50,073 bases of DNA from Steroidobacteraceae bacterium (GCA_019187495.1 JABAQN010000047.1:1-50073); one strand, 5' to 3'. Positions 17,835 through 26,128 are shown, counted from the first letter of the stretch. The notes: generated from the letters alone by a model not told the origin. Program-made: numbers and translations.

Positions 17835-20474
17835 ATGGGTACCTATCACTCACGTTCGTGCGTGGGCGCGCGAGCGCTCGCGCGCGGCAGCCTGCTCGCG
17901 CTCGCGGCACTCGCGACCGCCACGTCGGGCTACGCCCAGGGCGAAGCCGCCGAGGAAGTCGTCGTCACCGGGTCGCGCATCGCACGCGGTTCGGATTTCG
18001 AGAATCCCTCGCCGGTCGCCACGGTCAGCCGCGAAGACATCGACCGGTCAGGCTACAGCAACCTGCAGCAACTCATGGAGAAGCTGCCGGCGAACGGCGC
18101 CGGCGCATTCTCCACCCGCGGCAACAACCAGGACTCGACCGCCAACGGCGCGGCTTCGATCAGCCTGCGCGGGCTCGGCGCCGACGCGACGCTCGTGCTC
18201 GTCAACGGCCGGCGCGTCGCGATCAGTTCGTTCGCGGAGAACATCACGACGAACTTCGTCGACATCAACTCGATCCCGGTGGCCGCGATCGAGCGTGTCG
18301 AGGTCCTGAAGGACGGCGCATCGGCGATCTACGGATCGGACGCCGTCGCAGGCGTGATCAACATCATCCTGCGCAAGGACTACCAGGGCCTGGAGCTTTC
18401 CGGCGGCTACGGCAGTGTCACGAGCGGCCCGTATGACGAGTCCACGGCATCGGCGATCTGGGGCCTCGGGGACGACGACTCGAACCTCACGCTGATCTTC
18501 GACTACTTCAAGAACACGACGCTCTACAACAAGGATCGCGGCTCGCTCGGCACGGCGAACCAGACCGCCCGCGGCGGCGAGGACTTCCGCTCCTCGCGCG
18601 GCTATCCGGGCCGCTTCATCGTCAATGGCGTGACGACCATCGACCCGGCCTGCCCGCCGGCCAACCGCGCGGGGCAAACCTGTCTCTACGACTACGGCCC
18701 GTGGAACCTGCTGATCCCGAAAGCCGAGCGAACCGGCCTCATGCTGCTCGGCCACCAGGCGCTCGGCGGCGGCGTCGAGTTCTTCACGGAAATCGGCGTG
18801 CAGCACAACAACTCGTTCGCGCAGGGTGCGCCGACACCGCTCGACGAGTCGGCCAATCTCTCCGTGCCCGTCACGCACCCGAACAACCCGTTCCCGGGCG
18901 CGACCACGCTCCTGTTGGGGCGCTATCGCACCGTCGATGCCGGTCCGCGGCAGTGGGATATCGAATCCGACAACTTGCGCGCGGTCGCAGGCCTGCGCGG
19001 CAAGATCGGCGAGGACTGGAACTGGGAGGTCGCCGCCCAGCGTGCGCGCAGCAAGTCCGAACAGTCGGGCGACCGGTCGATGGGCTGGGTCCGCACCGAT
19101 TTCCTGCAGGCGGAGATCAACGCCGGGCGTTACAACCCGTTCGGCGGCGTGCAGAACCCGCCAGCGGTGATCGATGCGATCACGACCAGCCTCGTTCGCC
19201 GCGGCAAGTCGGAACTCACGATGTACGACGGCCAGATCACCGGCGAGCTGTTCGACATGCCCTCCGGCAAGGTCCGCATGGCCGCGGGTGTCGAGTATCG
19301 CGACGAGAGCGTGAGCGACGTGCCGGATGACCAGTTCCAGCGCGGCCTGATCTTCGGCACCGAGGCGGTGAGCGCCGCGGGGTCGCGAGACAGCTGGGCG
19401 GCGTATGTCGAGCTGGCGGTACCGCTCTTCAAGGGTCTCGACCTGTCGCTCGCGGGCCGCTACGACGATTACAGCGATTTCGGCGACACGACCAACCCGA
19501 AGGTCGCGGTACGCTGGGCGCCGCTCGATTCGCTCGCATTCCGGGCCTCGTGGGGCACCGGCTTCCGCGCCCCCTCGCTCGCGCAGATCGGGCTCGGGCC
19601 CTCGCAGGAATCGCAGTTCTTCGTCGACACCTATGGCTGCGCCGCCGGCGTGCCGGGCGCGTGCATTCCGCTCGACTACAACATCATTTTCTCCGGCAAC
19701 CCGAACCTGAAGGCCGAAGAATCCGAATCCTTCAATTTCGGGGTGGCATGGAGGCCGTCGTCCGATCTCGAGCTCTCACTCGACTACTGGGACATCAAGC
19801 AGGAGAAGAAGATCGAGGAAGCGCCGTTCGGCTTCATCTACCAGCAGTTCTGCGGCGTGCAGTCGAGCACGGTCTGCGTGCGCAGCGCGCCGTTGCCCGG
19901 CCAGACGCTCGGCACACTGCAGTCGATCAACAGCGGCTTCCAGAACATCGGCGAGCAGAAGGCGAGCGGACTCGACTTCGCGGGTCATTTCAGCTTCGAG
20001 GTCGGTGGTGGCACGTTGACCTCGGGACTCATCTACACGCGGCTGCTCAAGTTCGAGAAAGTCGAGCTGAACCTGGCCGGCACCGCGTTCGTCACCCGCC
20101 CGCTCGAGGGCGAGTACGAGTACCCCGAGGACCGCGCGACGCTGACCGGTGACTGGGGCAATGACCAGTGGGGTGTGTACGCCGCGATCAACTACATCGG
20201 GCCGTTCCAGGACGCGCCCGACGCCGACTTCGACGGCATCCTCGATTTCGACACCGTCAAGACGCGCGACGTCGGCTCCTTCACGACGCTCAACCTGCAG
20301 TTCCGCTACACCGCCCTCGACCACCTGAGGCTGACGCTCGGGGTCGACAATGCGCTCGACGAAAAGCCGCCGTTTGCGATCGGCGACGGCGACGCGGACC
20401 TGTACGGGTACGTGCAGAACGTGCACAACCCGCGCGGGCGGTTCTGGAATTTCAGGGCGACGTATACGTTCTGA
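17835..20474 (+). CDS. TonB-dependent outer-membrane receptor, substrate unknown
   Basis: The 879-residue product has a signal peptide (about residues 1-35, ending SGYAQ), a TonB-box-like/plug start EEVVVTGSRIAR, a plug domain with ISLRGLGADATLVLVNGRRV and VEVLKDGASAIYGSDAVAGVINI, and a 22-strand barrel ending in the C-terminal aromatic signature FRATYTF. This plug style (VVVTGSRI) is common in Caulobacter/Xanthomonas-type receptors for carbohydrates, peptides or polymers rather than siderophores. The gene stands alone behind its own promoter, with no inner-membrane transporter or regulator beside it, so the ligand cannot be inferred. GGGGAG lies about 10 nt before the ATG at 17835. Confidence 0.92.
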   Translation: MGTYHSRSCVGARALARGSLLALAALATATSGYAQGEAAEEVVVTGSRIARGSDFENPSPVATVSREDIDRSGYSNLQQLMEKLPANGAGAFSTRGNNQDSTANGAASISLRGLGADATLVLVNGRRVAISSFAENITTNFVDINSIPVAAIERVEVLKDGASAIYGSDAVAGVINIILRKDYQGLELSGGYGSVTSGPYDESTASAIWGLGDDDSNLTLIFDYFKNTTLYNKDRGSLGTANQTARGGEDFRSSRGYPGRFIVNGVTTIDPACPPANRAGQTCLYDYGPWNLLIPKAERTGLMLLGHQALGGGVEFFTEIGVQHNNSFAQGAPTPLDESANLSVPVTHPNNPFPGATTLLLGRYRTVDAGPRQWDIESDNLRAVAGLRGKIGEDWNWEVAAQRARSKSEQSGDRSMGWVRTDFLQAEINAGRYNPFGGVQNPPAVIDAITTSLVRRGKSELTMYDGQITGELFDMPSGKVRMAAGVEYRDESVSDVPDDQFQRGLIFGTEAVSAAGSRDSWAAYVELAVPLFKGLDLSLAGRYDDYSDFGDTTNPKVAVRWAPLDSLAFRASWGTGFRAPSLAQIGLGPSQESQFFVDTYGCAAGVPGACIPLDYNIIFSGNPNLKAEESESFNFGVAWRPSSDLELSLDYWDIKQEKKIEEAPFGFIYQQFCGVQSSTVCVRSAPLPGQTLGTLQSINSGFQNIGEQKASGLDFAGHFSFEVGGGTLTSGLIYTRLLKFEKVELNLAGTAFVTRPLEGEYEYPEDRATLTGDWGNDQWGVYAAINYIGPFQDAPDADFDGILDFDTVKTRDVGSFTTLNLQFRYTALDHLRLTLGVDNALDEKPPFAIGDGDADLYGYVQNVHNPRGRFWNFRATYTF

Positions 20475-20480
20475 AGAAGG

Positions 20481-20571
20481 GCGAACGGCGGACAGCCGTA
20501 AGCGGACAGCCAGAGGCGCTCACTGCGCCTCTGGCTGCCCCGCCGCCCTCTTCCCGCTGCTCGCTGTTCGC
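20481..20571. repeat. Intergenic palindromic element, copy B
   Basis: This is the best-preserved copy. A perfect 12-bp stem, AGCCAGAGGCGC (20508-20519) and GCGCCTCTGGCT (20525-20536), has the 5-nt loop TCACT. Outer arms GCGAACGGCGGACAGC (20481-20496) and GCTGCTCGCTGTTCGC (20556-20571) pair at 13 of 16 positions. It begins 6 nt after the receptor stop codon and lies between two convergent genes, so it could act as a bidirectional terminator or RNA-stability hairpin. No T-run follows the stem. Confidence 0.8.
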
Positions 20572-20580
20572 CGCTCCAGG

Positions 20581-21009
20581 TCAGCCGTCTTGCTGGCGTT
20601 TGTTATGCGCCGCCGCCCAGCCGTCGTAGCGGCCGTGGAACTCGTCGGCGAGCGCGTTGAACCTGCGGCTCGTCGCCTTCATGTCGGGCACGGACAGCCG
20701 CAGCGAGCGCTGGGCGTGCACGGCGTAACAGAATTCCGGCTGGTCCGGCACGTGCTTGTACTCGGCTTCGAAGCCCTCGCGTGCGAGCCGCTCGACGACC
20801 CGTCGCGCCGCTGCCTCGCTCGGCATGCCGAAGAAAAACACCACGTCGTGCGGCTGGAACGGGTCCGAGCCTTCAGCGCGCAGTTTCGCGATCAGCTTCT
20901 CGTCCCAGCTGTGTGCCGGCAGGTCACGCGCCCGCTTGATGCTCACCCAGATGCGCGCCAGCGCGATCGCTCCACCGAGCAACAGCAACAGCAGATAGAC
21001 GATCTTCAT
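20581..21009 (-). CDS. Membrane-anchored RraB-domain protein
   Basis: The 142-residue protein has an N-terminal hydrophobic segment VYLLLLLLGGAIALARIWVS (about residues 4-23), then a domain with HDVVFFFGMPSEAAARRVVERLAREGFEAEY matching the RraB (regulator of ribonuclease E activity B) fold. It also has a second half SLRLSVPDMKATSRRFNALADEFHGRYDGW typical of that family. E. coli RraB is cytosolic, so the membrane anchor is unusual; it might tether the domain near membrane-bound RNase E. It is the last gene of the minus-strand run, 12 nt after the enoyl-CoA isomerase-like gene. A general role in RNA turnover is only suggested by the fold. Confidence 0.7.
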   Translation of the reverse strand: MKIVYLLLLLLGGAIALARIWVSIKRARDLPAHSWDEKLIAKLRAEGSDPFQPHDVVFFFGMPSEAAARRVVERLAREGFEAEYKHVPDQPEFCYAVHAQRSLRLSVPDMKATSRRFNALADEFHGRYDGWAAAHNKRQQDG

Positions 21010-21021
21010 GCGTCACGGCCG

Positions 21022-21816
21022 CTATCTGGCGAATTTCGGCTTGCGCTTCTCGAGGAAGGCGCTGATGCCCTCGTGCCCTTCCGCACTCGCGGCCTGCGCC
21101 GCGATCGTTTCGCTCTCGAGCGTCATCTGAGTCTCGAGCGCGCCGAGTGACGCCGCGAGCAGGCGCTTCGATCTGCCGAAGGCACCACCGGGTCCGGCGG
21201 CGAGCTTGCCGGCGAGCGCGAGCGCCGTATCGAGCACTTCCGCGTCGGGAACGACCTGGTTGACGAGGCCCCACGCGAGCGCCTCCTCGGCACCCAGCGC
21301 GCGGTTGGTCAGGATCAGTTCCGTCGCGCGCTTCGCGCCGATCGCGCGCGGCAGCAGGAACGAGGTGCCGCCGTCGGGCGTGAGCCCCACGCCGGTGTAG
21401 GCGAGCGACAGCTTCGCGCCGGCCGCGAGTATCGCGAGATCGGCCATCGCGACGAGGCCGATGCCGGCGCCGGCCGCCGTGCCGTTCACCGCGGCGATCA
21501 CCGGCGCGTCCATGCGCATGAAGCGCGCGATCGCGGCGTGCAGGTGCGTCGTCAACTCCTTGAGGTACGGCTCGGCCGGCAAGCCGCCCGCGATCATGCC
21601 GCGCAGGTCGCCGCCGAAACAGAACGCCTTGCCCGCGCCCGTCAGCACGACGGCGCGCACGGCGCCCTCCGCCTCGCAGCGCAGCGCCGCGGCGAGCAGC
21701 TCGCGGCCCATCGCAAGGTCGAGCGTATTGGCGGCCTCGGGCCGGTTCAGGGTGACGACGGCGATGTCGCCGCGGATATCGACCAGTACGGTTGCAGTCA
21801 CGGGCGCCTCATTCAT
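21022..21816 (-). CDS. Enoyl-CoA hydratase/isomerase family protein
   Basis: This 264-residue crotonase-fold protein has the first oxyanion block GAGKAFCFGGDLRGM and the second NGTAAGAGIGLVAMADLAI. The usual hydratase Glu is absent; instead YTGVGLTPDGGTSFLLPR has an Asp at the position used by PaaG-type isomerases. It therefore more likely shifts double bonds or ring-opens acyl-CoA than hydrates them. It overlaps the ferredoxin gene by 8 nt. Start 21816 was chosen because the domain begins about 10 residues later and the upstream frame runs antiparallel through the ferredoxin gene. Whether it belongs functionally with the thiamine genes upstream is unclear. Confidence 0.85.
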   Translation of the reverse strand: MNEAPVTATVLVDIRGDIAVVTLNRPEAANTLDLAMGRELLAAALRCEAEGAVRAVVLTGAGKAFCFGGDLRGMIAGGLPAEPYLKELTTHLHAAIARFMRMDAPVIAAVNGTAAGAGIGLVAMADLAILAAGAKLSLAYTGVGLTPDGGTSFLLPRAIGAKRATELILTNRALGAEEALAWGLVNQVVPDAEVLDTALALAGKLAAGPGGAFGRSKRLLAASLGALETQMTLESETIAAQAASAEGHEGISAFLEKRKPKFAR

Positions 21817-22123
21817 CGGGTGCGAGGGTGACCTTGAGGCCATCCAGCGCGGGTGTGAAATCGATCTGGCAGGAAAGGCGCGATCGCGCCTCGTAGTGCG
21901 TGAGTTCGGTGAGCAGGTCCTTCTCGTCGGACATCGGCGCGGGCAATCGTGCGGCCCATTCCGGATCGACGAAAACGTGGCAGGTCGCACACGAGCACAT
22001 GCCGCCACAGATCGCGGCGACGCCATATTCCAGTTCCCGGAGGACTTCCATCACTTTCTGCCCCGGTTGCGCCTCGACCTCGTGTTCGACGCCGTCACGG
22101 TCGACGACCTTCAGCACCGCCAT
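21809..22123 (-). CDS. Adrenodoxin-type [2Fe-2S] ferredoxin
   Basis: The 104-residue ferredoxin has the cluster motif CGGMCSCATC (Cys-x5-Cys-x2-Cys with an extra Cys inside) and the fourth ligand in SRLSCQI, typical of adrenodoxin-like ferredoxins that serve cytochrome P450s or Fe-S assembly. GAAGGGA lies 6 nt before the ATG at 22123, which I prefer over the ATG two codons upstream that sits on top of the ribosome binding site. No partner reductase or P450 is in the window. It lies 15 nt after the kinase gene and overlaps the next gene by 8 nt. Confidence 0.9.
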   Translation of the reverse strand: MAVLKVVDRDGVEHEVEAQPGQKVMEVLRELEYGVAAICGGMCSCATCHVFVDPEWAARLPAPMSDEKDLLTELTHYEARSRLSCQIDFTPALDGLKVTLAPDE

Positions 22124-22138
22124 CCCCATTCCCTTCGA

Positions 22139-22999
22139 TCAAAGATTTCTATTATGCACGAGGGCGCGGGCCGCGCCTTGCTCCGCCGCAAGATCGGCGG
22201 CGGACGGCGCGACCGCGATCCGGCGGGCCCGGTACCAGAGGTAGACGAGCAGCCGGAAAAGCCACACGACGGCCTGGAGCTCGCGTGGGGTGGCTTCGAG
22301 CCGGAGCGCATCCAGCAGGCGGGCGGCCTGCGGCGCAGCCTGCGGGTAGTAGCCGAGCACGCAGGCCGCGTCGTGCAGCGGATCGGCGAGTGCCGAATAT
22401 TCCCAGTCGATCAGCCAGAGCGCCTCGCCATCGACCAGGTTCGAGCCGTTGAGGTCGCTGTGCACGAGTGTCGCCCGGCGCGCTGCCGCGCCGGACTCGC
22501 GCTGCCGCCGTTGCGCTTCGGCCAGCAGCTGCTCTAGCGACGCGCGCTCGTCCGGCGCGGCGGCCGCGATGCGCCCGGCATACTCCCGTGCGCGGACCAG
22601 CGGATCGAGCCGGGCGAGGCCCGGGATTCCCGTCACATCGAGGGCATGCAGGCGGCGCAGCCGCTCGCCGAGCCGCTCGATTTGCCCTGGCTTCGCGAAG
22701 TCGGCCGGTGTCCACTCGCGCCCCTCGACAAAGCGGGTGACCAGCAGGCCGCTCGCGACGTCATCCACCACGATCGGCGGCGCGATCCCCGCGCTCGCGG
22801 CGAGCCGCTGTGCGGCGATCTCGCCGCGCCGATCGATGGCGAGCAGCGCGTCGAATGCCGTGCCGAGGCGCACCACGAAACGCCCCGCCGTCGACGTGAC
22901 GAGAAAGCTGCGATTGGTGAGACCGCCCTGCAGCGGCTGCACGCCGATGCACTCGCCCGGCACGCGCGCGAGCACTTCCGGGCCTGGCCCGGCAATCAC
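22139..22999 (-). CDS. APH/choline kinase-fold kinase, probable thiamine kinase
   Basis: The 286-residue product has the aminoglycoside phosphotransferase/choline kinase fold. LQGGLTNRSFLV is the nucleotide loop, HSDLNGSN is the Brenner-type catalytic loop (about residue 183) and LIDWEYSALADPLHDAA is the metal-binding DWEY block. The GTG start at 22999 overlaps the PnuT stop as GTGA, so the two are translationally coupled. Being in a TPP-riboswitch operon with a thiamine-type PnuC transporter, it most likely phosphorylates imported thiamine (as ThiK/YcfN does) and so traps it. Choline or another alcohol is the alternative. The ThiL-type kinase then needed to make TPP is not in the window. Confidence 0.75.
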   Translation of the reverse strand: MIAGPGPEVLARVPGECIGVQPLQGGLTNRSFLVTSTAGRFVVRLGTAFDALLAIDRRGEIAAQRLAASAGIAPPIVVDDVASGLLVTRFVEGREWTPADFAKPGQIERLGERLRRLHALDVTGIPGLARLDPLVRAREYAGRIAAAAPDERASLEQLLAEAQRRQRESGAAARRATLVHSDLNGSNLVDGEALWLIDWEYSALADPLHDAACVLGYYPQAAPQAARLLDALRLEATPRELQAVVWLFRLLVYLWYRARRIAVAPSAADLAAEQGAARALVHNRNL

Positions 23000-23607
23000 G
23001 GTGCGACCGTTCCGGGCAGGCGTTTCGACCACGCGGCAAAACCGACGGTGGCCACCCCGAGGTAAACGAAGTAGAGCAACGCGACGAGTGCCAGCGCCTG
23101 CGACGCATACAGCACGCCGAGCGCGGCGTCGATCACGATCCAGTAGAGCCAGTTCTCGATCCGCGCGCGCGCCGCAAGCCAGGTCGCGAGCAGGCTCCCC
23201 CATGTGCATCCTGCGTCGAGCAACGGTCGCGCCGCCTGCGTGTGGTGCGCGAGTACCTGCGCCGTGAGCAAGGTCGCCGCCGCGATCGCGATCCAGGCGG
23301 CGATGTGCAGTCGCGCCGGCCACCAGCCGACCCTGACATGCCCGCCCGCGTCCCGATCGGCGCTCCAGCGCGCGAAGCCATACACGGCCATCAGCACGTA
23401 GAAAACCTGCAGCGCCGCCTGCATCGGCACCGCGGCGCGCGCCGAGAGCCACGCGAGGCCGGCCGATGACAGTCCGCCATAGACCCAGCACCAGCGGCTG
23501 CGCGCGACCGCGAGCACCACGTAGACGAGCCCGAGCAGCACCGTCGCACCCTCGAGCAGCGAGGTCGCGCGCAGGTCGTCGAGCAGTTGACCGAGGAAGG
23601 CCGTCAA
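22996..23607 (-). CDS. pnuT: PnuC-family vitamin transporter, probable thiamine transporter PnuT
   Basis: This 203-residue integral membrane protein is of the PnuC family, with about seven hydrophobic helices and the substrate-site motif ENWLYWIVIDAALGVLYAS (WxxWxxxD) near residues 150-168. PnuC relatives carry nicotinamide riboside, riboflavin or thiamine by facilitated diffusion. The thiamine specificity is inferred from the upstream TPP riboswitch, the receptor, the YkoF-like gene and the downstream kinase that would trap the substrate. The start at 23607 is a TTG 4 nt after the previous stop; no better ATG exists before the first helix. The stop overlaps the kinase start. Confidence 0.8.
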   Translation of the reverse strand: MTAFLGQLLDDLRATSLLEGATVLLGLVYVVLAVARSRWCWVYGGLSSAGLAWLSARAAVPMQAALQVFYVLMAVYGFARWSADRDAGGHVRVGWWPARLHIAAWIAIAAATLLTAQVLAHHTQAARPLLDAGCTWGSLLATWLAARARIENWLYWIVIDAALGVLYASQALALVALLYFVYLGVATVGFAAWSKRLPGTVAP

Positions 23608-23611
23608 GCGC

Positions 23612-23860
23612 TCACGCGGCCGTATAGGGTCCGATCACTTTCATGACGAACACGGCCTTGCCGCCCGACTCGAATGTCGGCCGCAGCTCCTGCTGCAGCA
23701 GCGCCATCACGCGGTCATAGGGCCCGAAGATCTGCGTGCTCAGGCTGTTGGTGACGACCTTGACGCCGGCATGCCTGTTCACGCGCTCGATGAAACCCGC
23801 TATGGGTGGAATGAAATCCGCATCGAGCGGATAAAGGCTCACTTCGACTCCGATGTCCAT
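23612..23860 (-). CDS. YkoF/MTH1187-like thiamine-binding protein
   Basis: The 82-residue cytosolic protein is one ferredoxin-like domain of the thiamine-binding (YkoF/MTH1187) group. VEVSLYPLDADFIPPI begins the first strand, with TNSLSTQIFGPYDRVMALL in the middle. YkoF from Bacillus binds thiamine and is linked to uptake of the hydroxymethylpyrimidine moiety. The ATG at 23860 was chosen because GGAG lies 7 nt upstream; an in-frame GTG at 23875 overlaps the receptor stop but has no ribosome binding site. Its place between the outer-membrane receptor and PnuT suggests it buffers or hands over thiamine. Confidence 0.75.
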   Translation of the reverse strand: MDIGVEVSLYPLDADFIPPIAGFIERVNRHAGVKVVTNSLSTQIFGPYDRVMALLQQELRPTFESGGKAVFVMKVIGPYTAA

Positions 23861-23871
23861 GGGCACTCCGT

Positions 23872-25983
23872 TCACCTGAAGTGGTAATCGATCGTGACGC
23901 CGAGCAGGCGACCGTCGGCGAGCTGCACGTAGCGCCGCGCCGGGAAATCCGGCGGCTCGACGCCGAAATGGAAACCGCGCATCGCGTAGCGCGCATCGAA
24001 GAGATTGCGCGCGAACACCGCGGCCGACCAGCGCCCGCGCGCGTAGCCCGCGCGCAGGTTCACGACCCTGTAGGGGCGCGAGCGCTCGTCATGGCTGGTG
24101 TCGAAATAGAAGTCGTCGACGCCCTGCAGGTCGACGCGCGCGAACAACCCGCCCGGATCGCGATAGCGCAGCGCGAGCGAATACTGGTACTGCGGGGCGT
24201 GCGCCTGCTCGCGTCCGTCGAGCGCGGCATCGCGCAGCGGATCGCCGGTGCGATAGCCGAGATACGCGCTCTCGAGCAGGCCCAGTGTCGCCGCGAGATC
24301 GAGGCGCGAAGCCACGGCCCATTCCGCGCTCGCCTCGAGTCCGTAGTTGCGTCCGCGCGCGGCATTGTCCGTGTAGAAGACATACGACAGCGGATCACCC
24401 GGGACGAGCTGCTGCGAAGTGGCCACCTGCTGCGACTCGCGACGCATGTAGAAGAATGAACTGCGCATCGACCAGCGCCCGTCGGCGGCGCGCCATGCGA
24501 CGCCGGTTTCGAGATTCCACAGTGACTCGGGATCGAATTCGCGGCGGTCCGCCGGCACGGCGCTGCCGATGTTGAAGCCACCCGCCTTGTAGCCACGCGA
24601 CAGCGTGACATACCACGTGCGCCCTTTCCCAGGCTCGAACGTCAGGCTGGCGTGCCCGCCCCACATCGTGTCGGCCGGCGCAAACGCGCTCGACTCGCCG
24701 GCGAGCGCCTCGACGTCGCGATACCTGGCATCGCGCCGCTCGGCGCGCGCTCCGAGCGACAGCACCGTGCGCGCGCCCGCGCGCCAGTTCATTTCGCCGT
24801 ACAGCGCCAGATTCGTCGCGCGGTAGTTGCTCGCGAGTTCCCGGAAGTCGACGCCGCTCGACGCATCGCGCTGGTCGTTGTCCTCGCGAAGCTCGAGCGC
24901 ATAGGCACCCGCGATCCAGCCGGATCGGCCGCCGCGATCCGCATCGTGCGTCGACACGAAACGCAGGTCCTGGCTCGCCGTGCGCCGCCGCCTCGCGTAG
25001 TGGCTCGTGTAGTCGTAGGGCGCATAAATGCCCCATCCGGCGTCATTGCCCCAGTCGCCGTCGAACCCGTAGCCGATCTTCGAGTCGGCCCAGGTGGTGA
25101 TGCCGCGCAGCTCGAAGGGTGTGAAGCCCCGGTAGGTCGCGTGCAGGGCACCCGCCACCGAGCGCTGCCGGTCGACCCCGGGGTGATCGGTCTGCGTGAC
25201 CCGCGAATTGTCGATCGAGAAGGCGTCATAGCCGTCATCGATGTCGACGAGCATCGCGGTGAGGCCGAGTTCGAGTGCGTCGGCGGGCGTCCAGCGTGCC
25301 CGCGCACGCAGCGTGTTCTCGTCGTAGCCGTTGGTGTCGTCGCGCCCGAGGAAGGCGTTGCGACGAAAGCCGTCGCTGGCGTAGTGCTGTGCGACGAGGC
25401 GCAGCGCGATGCGACCGGTCGCGTCGATCGCGCCGCCGATCACGCCACCGGCGCCCCACGTGCCGTAGTCACCCGCGGTCGCCTCGCCACCCAGCTCGAA
25501 TCCGGGCTGCGCATCGCGGGTACGCACACTGACGACCCCGGCGAGCGCATTGGCGCCGTAGGCCGTGCCCTGCGGGCCGCGCAACACCTCGATCTGCTCG
25601 ACGTCGAAGGTCGTCGCCGGCATCGCGACACCCGAGAAATCGATGTCGTCGATCAGGAAGCCGACCGAGGGATTGGGTGCTCCCTGGTACTGGTCGAGTT
25701 CGCCGATGCCACGCAACTGGAAATAGCGTGGCCGGGCGGTGCCCGCCGACCAGTTGAGGTTCGGCACGAGCGCCATCACATCCTCGAAATGTTGCAACCC
25801 TGCGTCGATGATGGTCCGCTCCGGCAGGACCGTGACGCTCGCCGGCAACACGTCGGCGGGGGTATCGCGCAGGCGCGAAGTGACGATCAGCACCTCGTCG
25901 AGATCCTGCGCGCCCGCAACCGTCATCGATAGCGCGCACATCGCGCCGCACAGGCGCCCCAGCGAGCCGCTCCGGAATTTCAT
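23872..25983 (-). CDS. TonB-dependent outer-membrane receptor, probable thiamine receptor
   Basis: The 703-residue product has a signal peptide (about residues 1-25, ending TVAGA), a TonB-box/plug start DEVLIVTSRLRDTP, the plug segment VEQIEVLRGPQGTAYGANALAGVVSV and a barrel ending TIDYHFR with a C-terminal aromatic-rich strand. It is the first gene after a TPP riboswitch, so import of thiamine or a phosphorylated form across the outer membrane is inferred. Such receptors have been predicted in proteobacterial and Bacteroidetes thiamine regulons. The ATG at 25983 has AGGGAG 6-11 nt upstream, part of the riboswitch 3' end. Confidence 0.9.
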   Translation of the reverse strand: MKFRSGSLGRLCGAMCALSMTVAGAQDLDEVLIVTSRLRDTPADVLPASVTVLPERTIIDAGLQHFEDVMALVPNLNWSAGTARPRYFQLRGIGELDQYQGAPNPSVGFLIDDIDFSGVAMPATTFDVEQIEVLRGPQGTAYGANALAGVVSVRTRDAQPGFELGGEATAGDYGTWGAGGVIGGAIDATGRIALRLVAQHYASDGFRRNAFLGRDDTNGYDENTLRARARWTPADALELGLTAMLVDIDDGYDAFSIDNSRVTQTDHPGVDRQRSVAGALHATYRGFTPFELRGITTWADSKIGYGFDGDWGNDAGWGIYAPYDYTSHYARRRRTASQDLRFVSTHDADRGGRSGWIAGAYALELREDNDQRDASSGVDFRELASNYRATNLALYGEMNWRAGARTVLSLGARAERRDARYRDVEALAGESSAFAPADTMWGGHASLTFEPGKGRTWYVTLSRGYKAGGFNIGSAVPADRREFDPESLWNLETGVAWRAADGRWSMRSSFFYMRRESQQVATSQQLVPGDPLSYVFYTDNAARGRNYGLEASAEWAVASRLDLAATLGLLESAYLGYRTGDPLRDAALDGREQAHAPQYQYSLALRYRDPGGLFARVDLQGVDDFYFDTSHDERSRPYRVVNLRAGYARGRWSAAVFARNLFDARYAMRGFHFGVEPPDFPARRYVQLADGRLLGVTIDYHFR

Positions 25984-25987
25984 GCCT

Positions 25988-26078
25988 GCTCCCTACGCCG
26001 GTATTAGCCGGATCAGGTTCAACGGGTTCGCCACACGGCATCTCAGGCCCCGCGAGCGGGCCACCCCAAGGATGTATC
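25988..26078 (-). promoter_or_regulatory. TPP (THI-element) riboswitch
   Basis: Read on the minus strand, the region holds the conserved TPP aptamer blocks: GGGGTG near the 5' end, GGGGCCTGAGA (the CUGAGA pyrimidine-binding segment), ACCCGTTGAACCTGATCC and GGCTAATACCGGCGTAGGGA (the GUAGGGA end). TCCTT at the 5' end can pair with AGGGA at the 3' end to form P1. Because AGGGAG is also the receptor's Shine-Dalgarno sequence, TPP binding should hide it and block translation. This is a near-consensus match, so identity is secure from sequence. Confidence 0.97.
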
Positions 26079-26082
26079 CGCA

Positions 26083-26110
26083 ATGTTAGTGATCGTGCGA
26101 CGCATTGCAA
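26083..26110 (-). promoter_or_regulatory. Probable promoter of the thiamine operon
   Basis: Minus-strand TTGCAA (26105-26110) and TAACAT (26083-26088) are separated by 16 nt, each 4 of 6 to the sigma-70 consensus. Together they would start transcription just before the riboswitch. The region is shared with the divergent phzF promoter. Confidence 0.45.
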
Positions 26111-26128
26111 GCGATTAGAATCACGCGC

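Noticed and set aside
23861..23875. GTG start of the YkoF-like gene overlapping the receptor stop
   Set aside because: It has no ribosome binding site, while the ATG at 23860 has GGAG at proper spacing and fits the domain start.
26105..26110. TTGCAA near phzF as a second site for the MarR regulator
   Set aside because: It matches only the centre of AGTTGCAACT; the flanks (AT and GC) break the palindrome.
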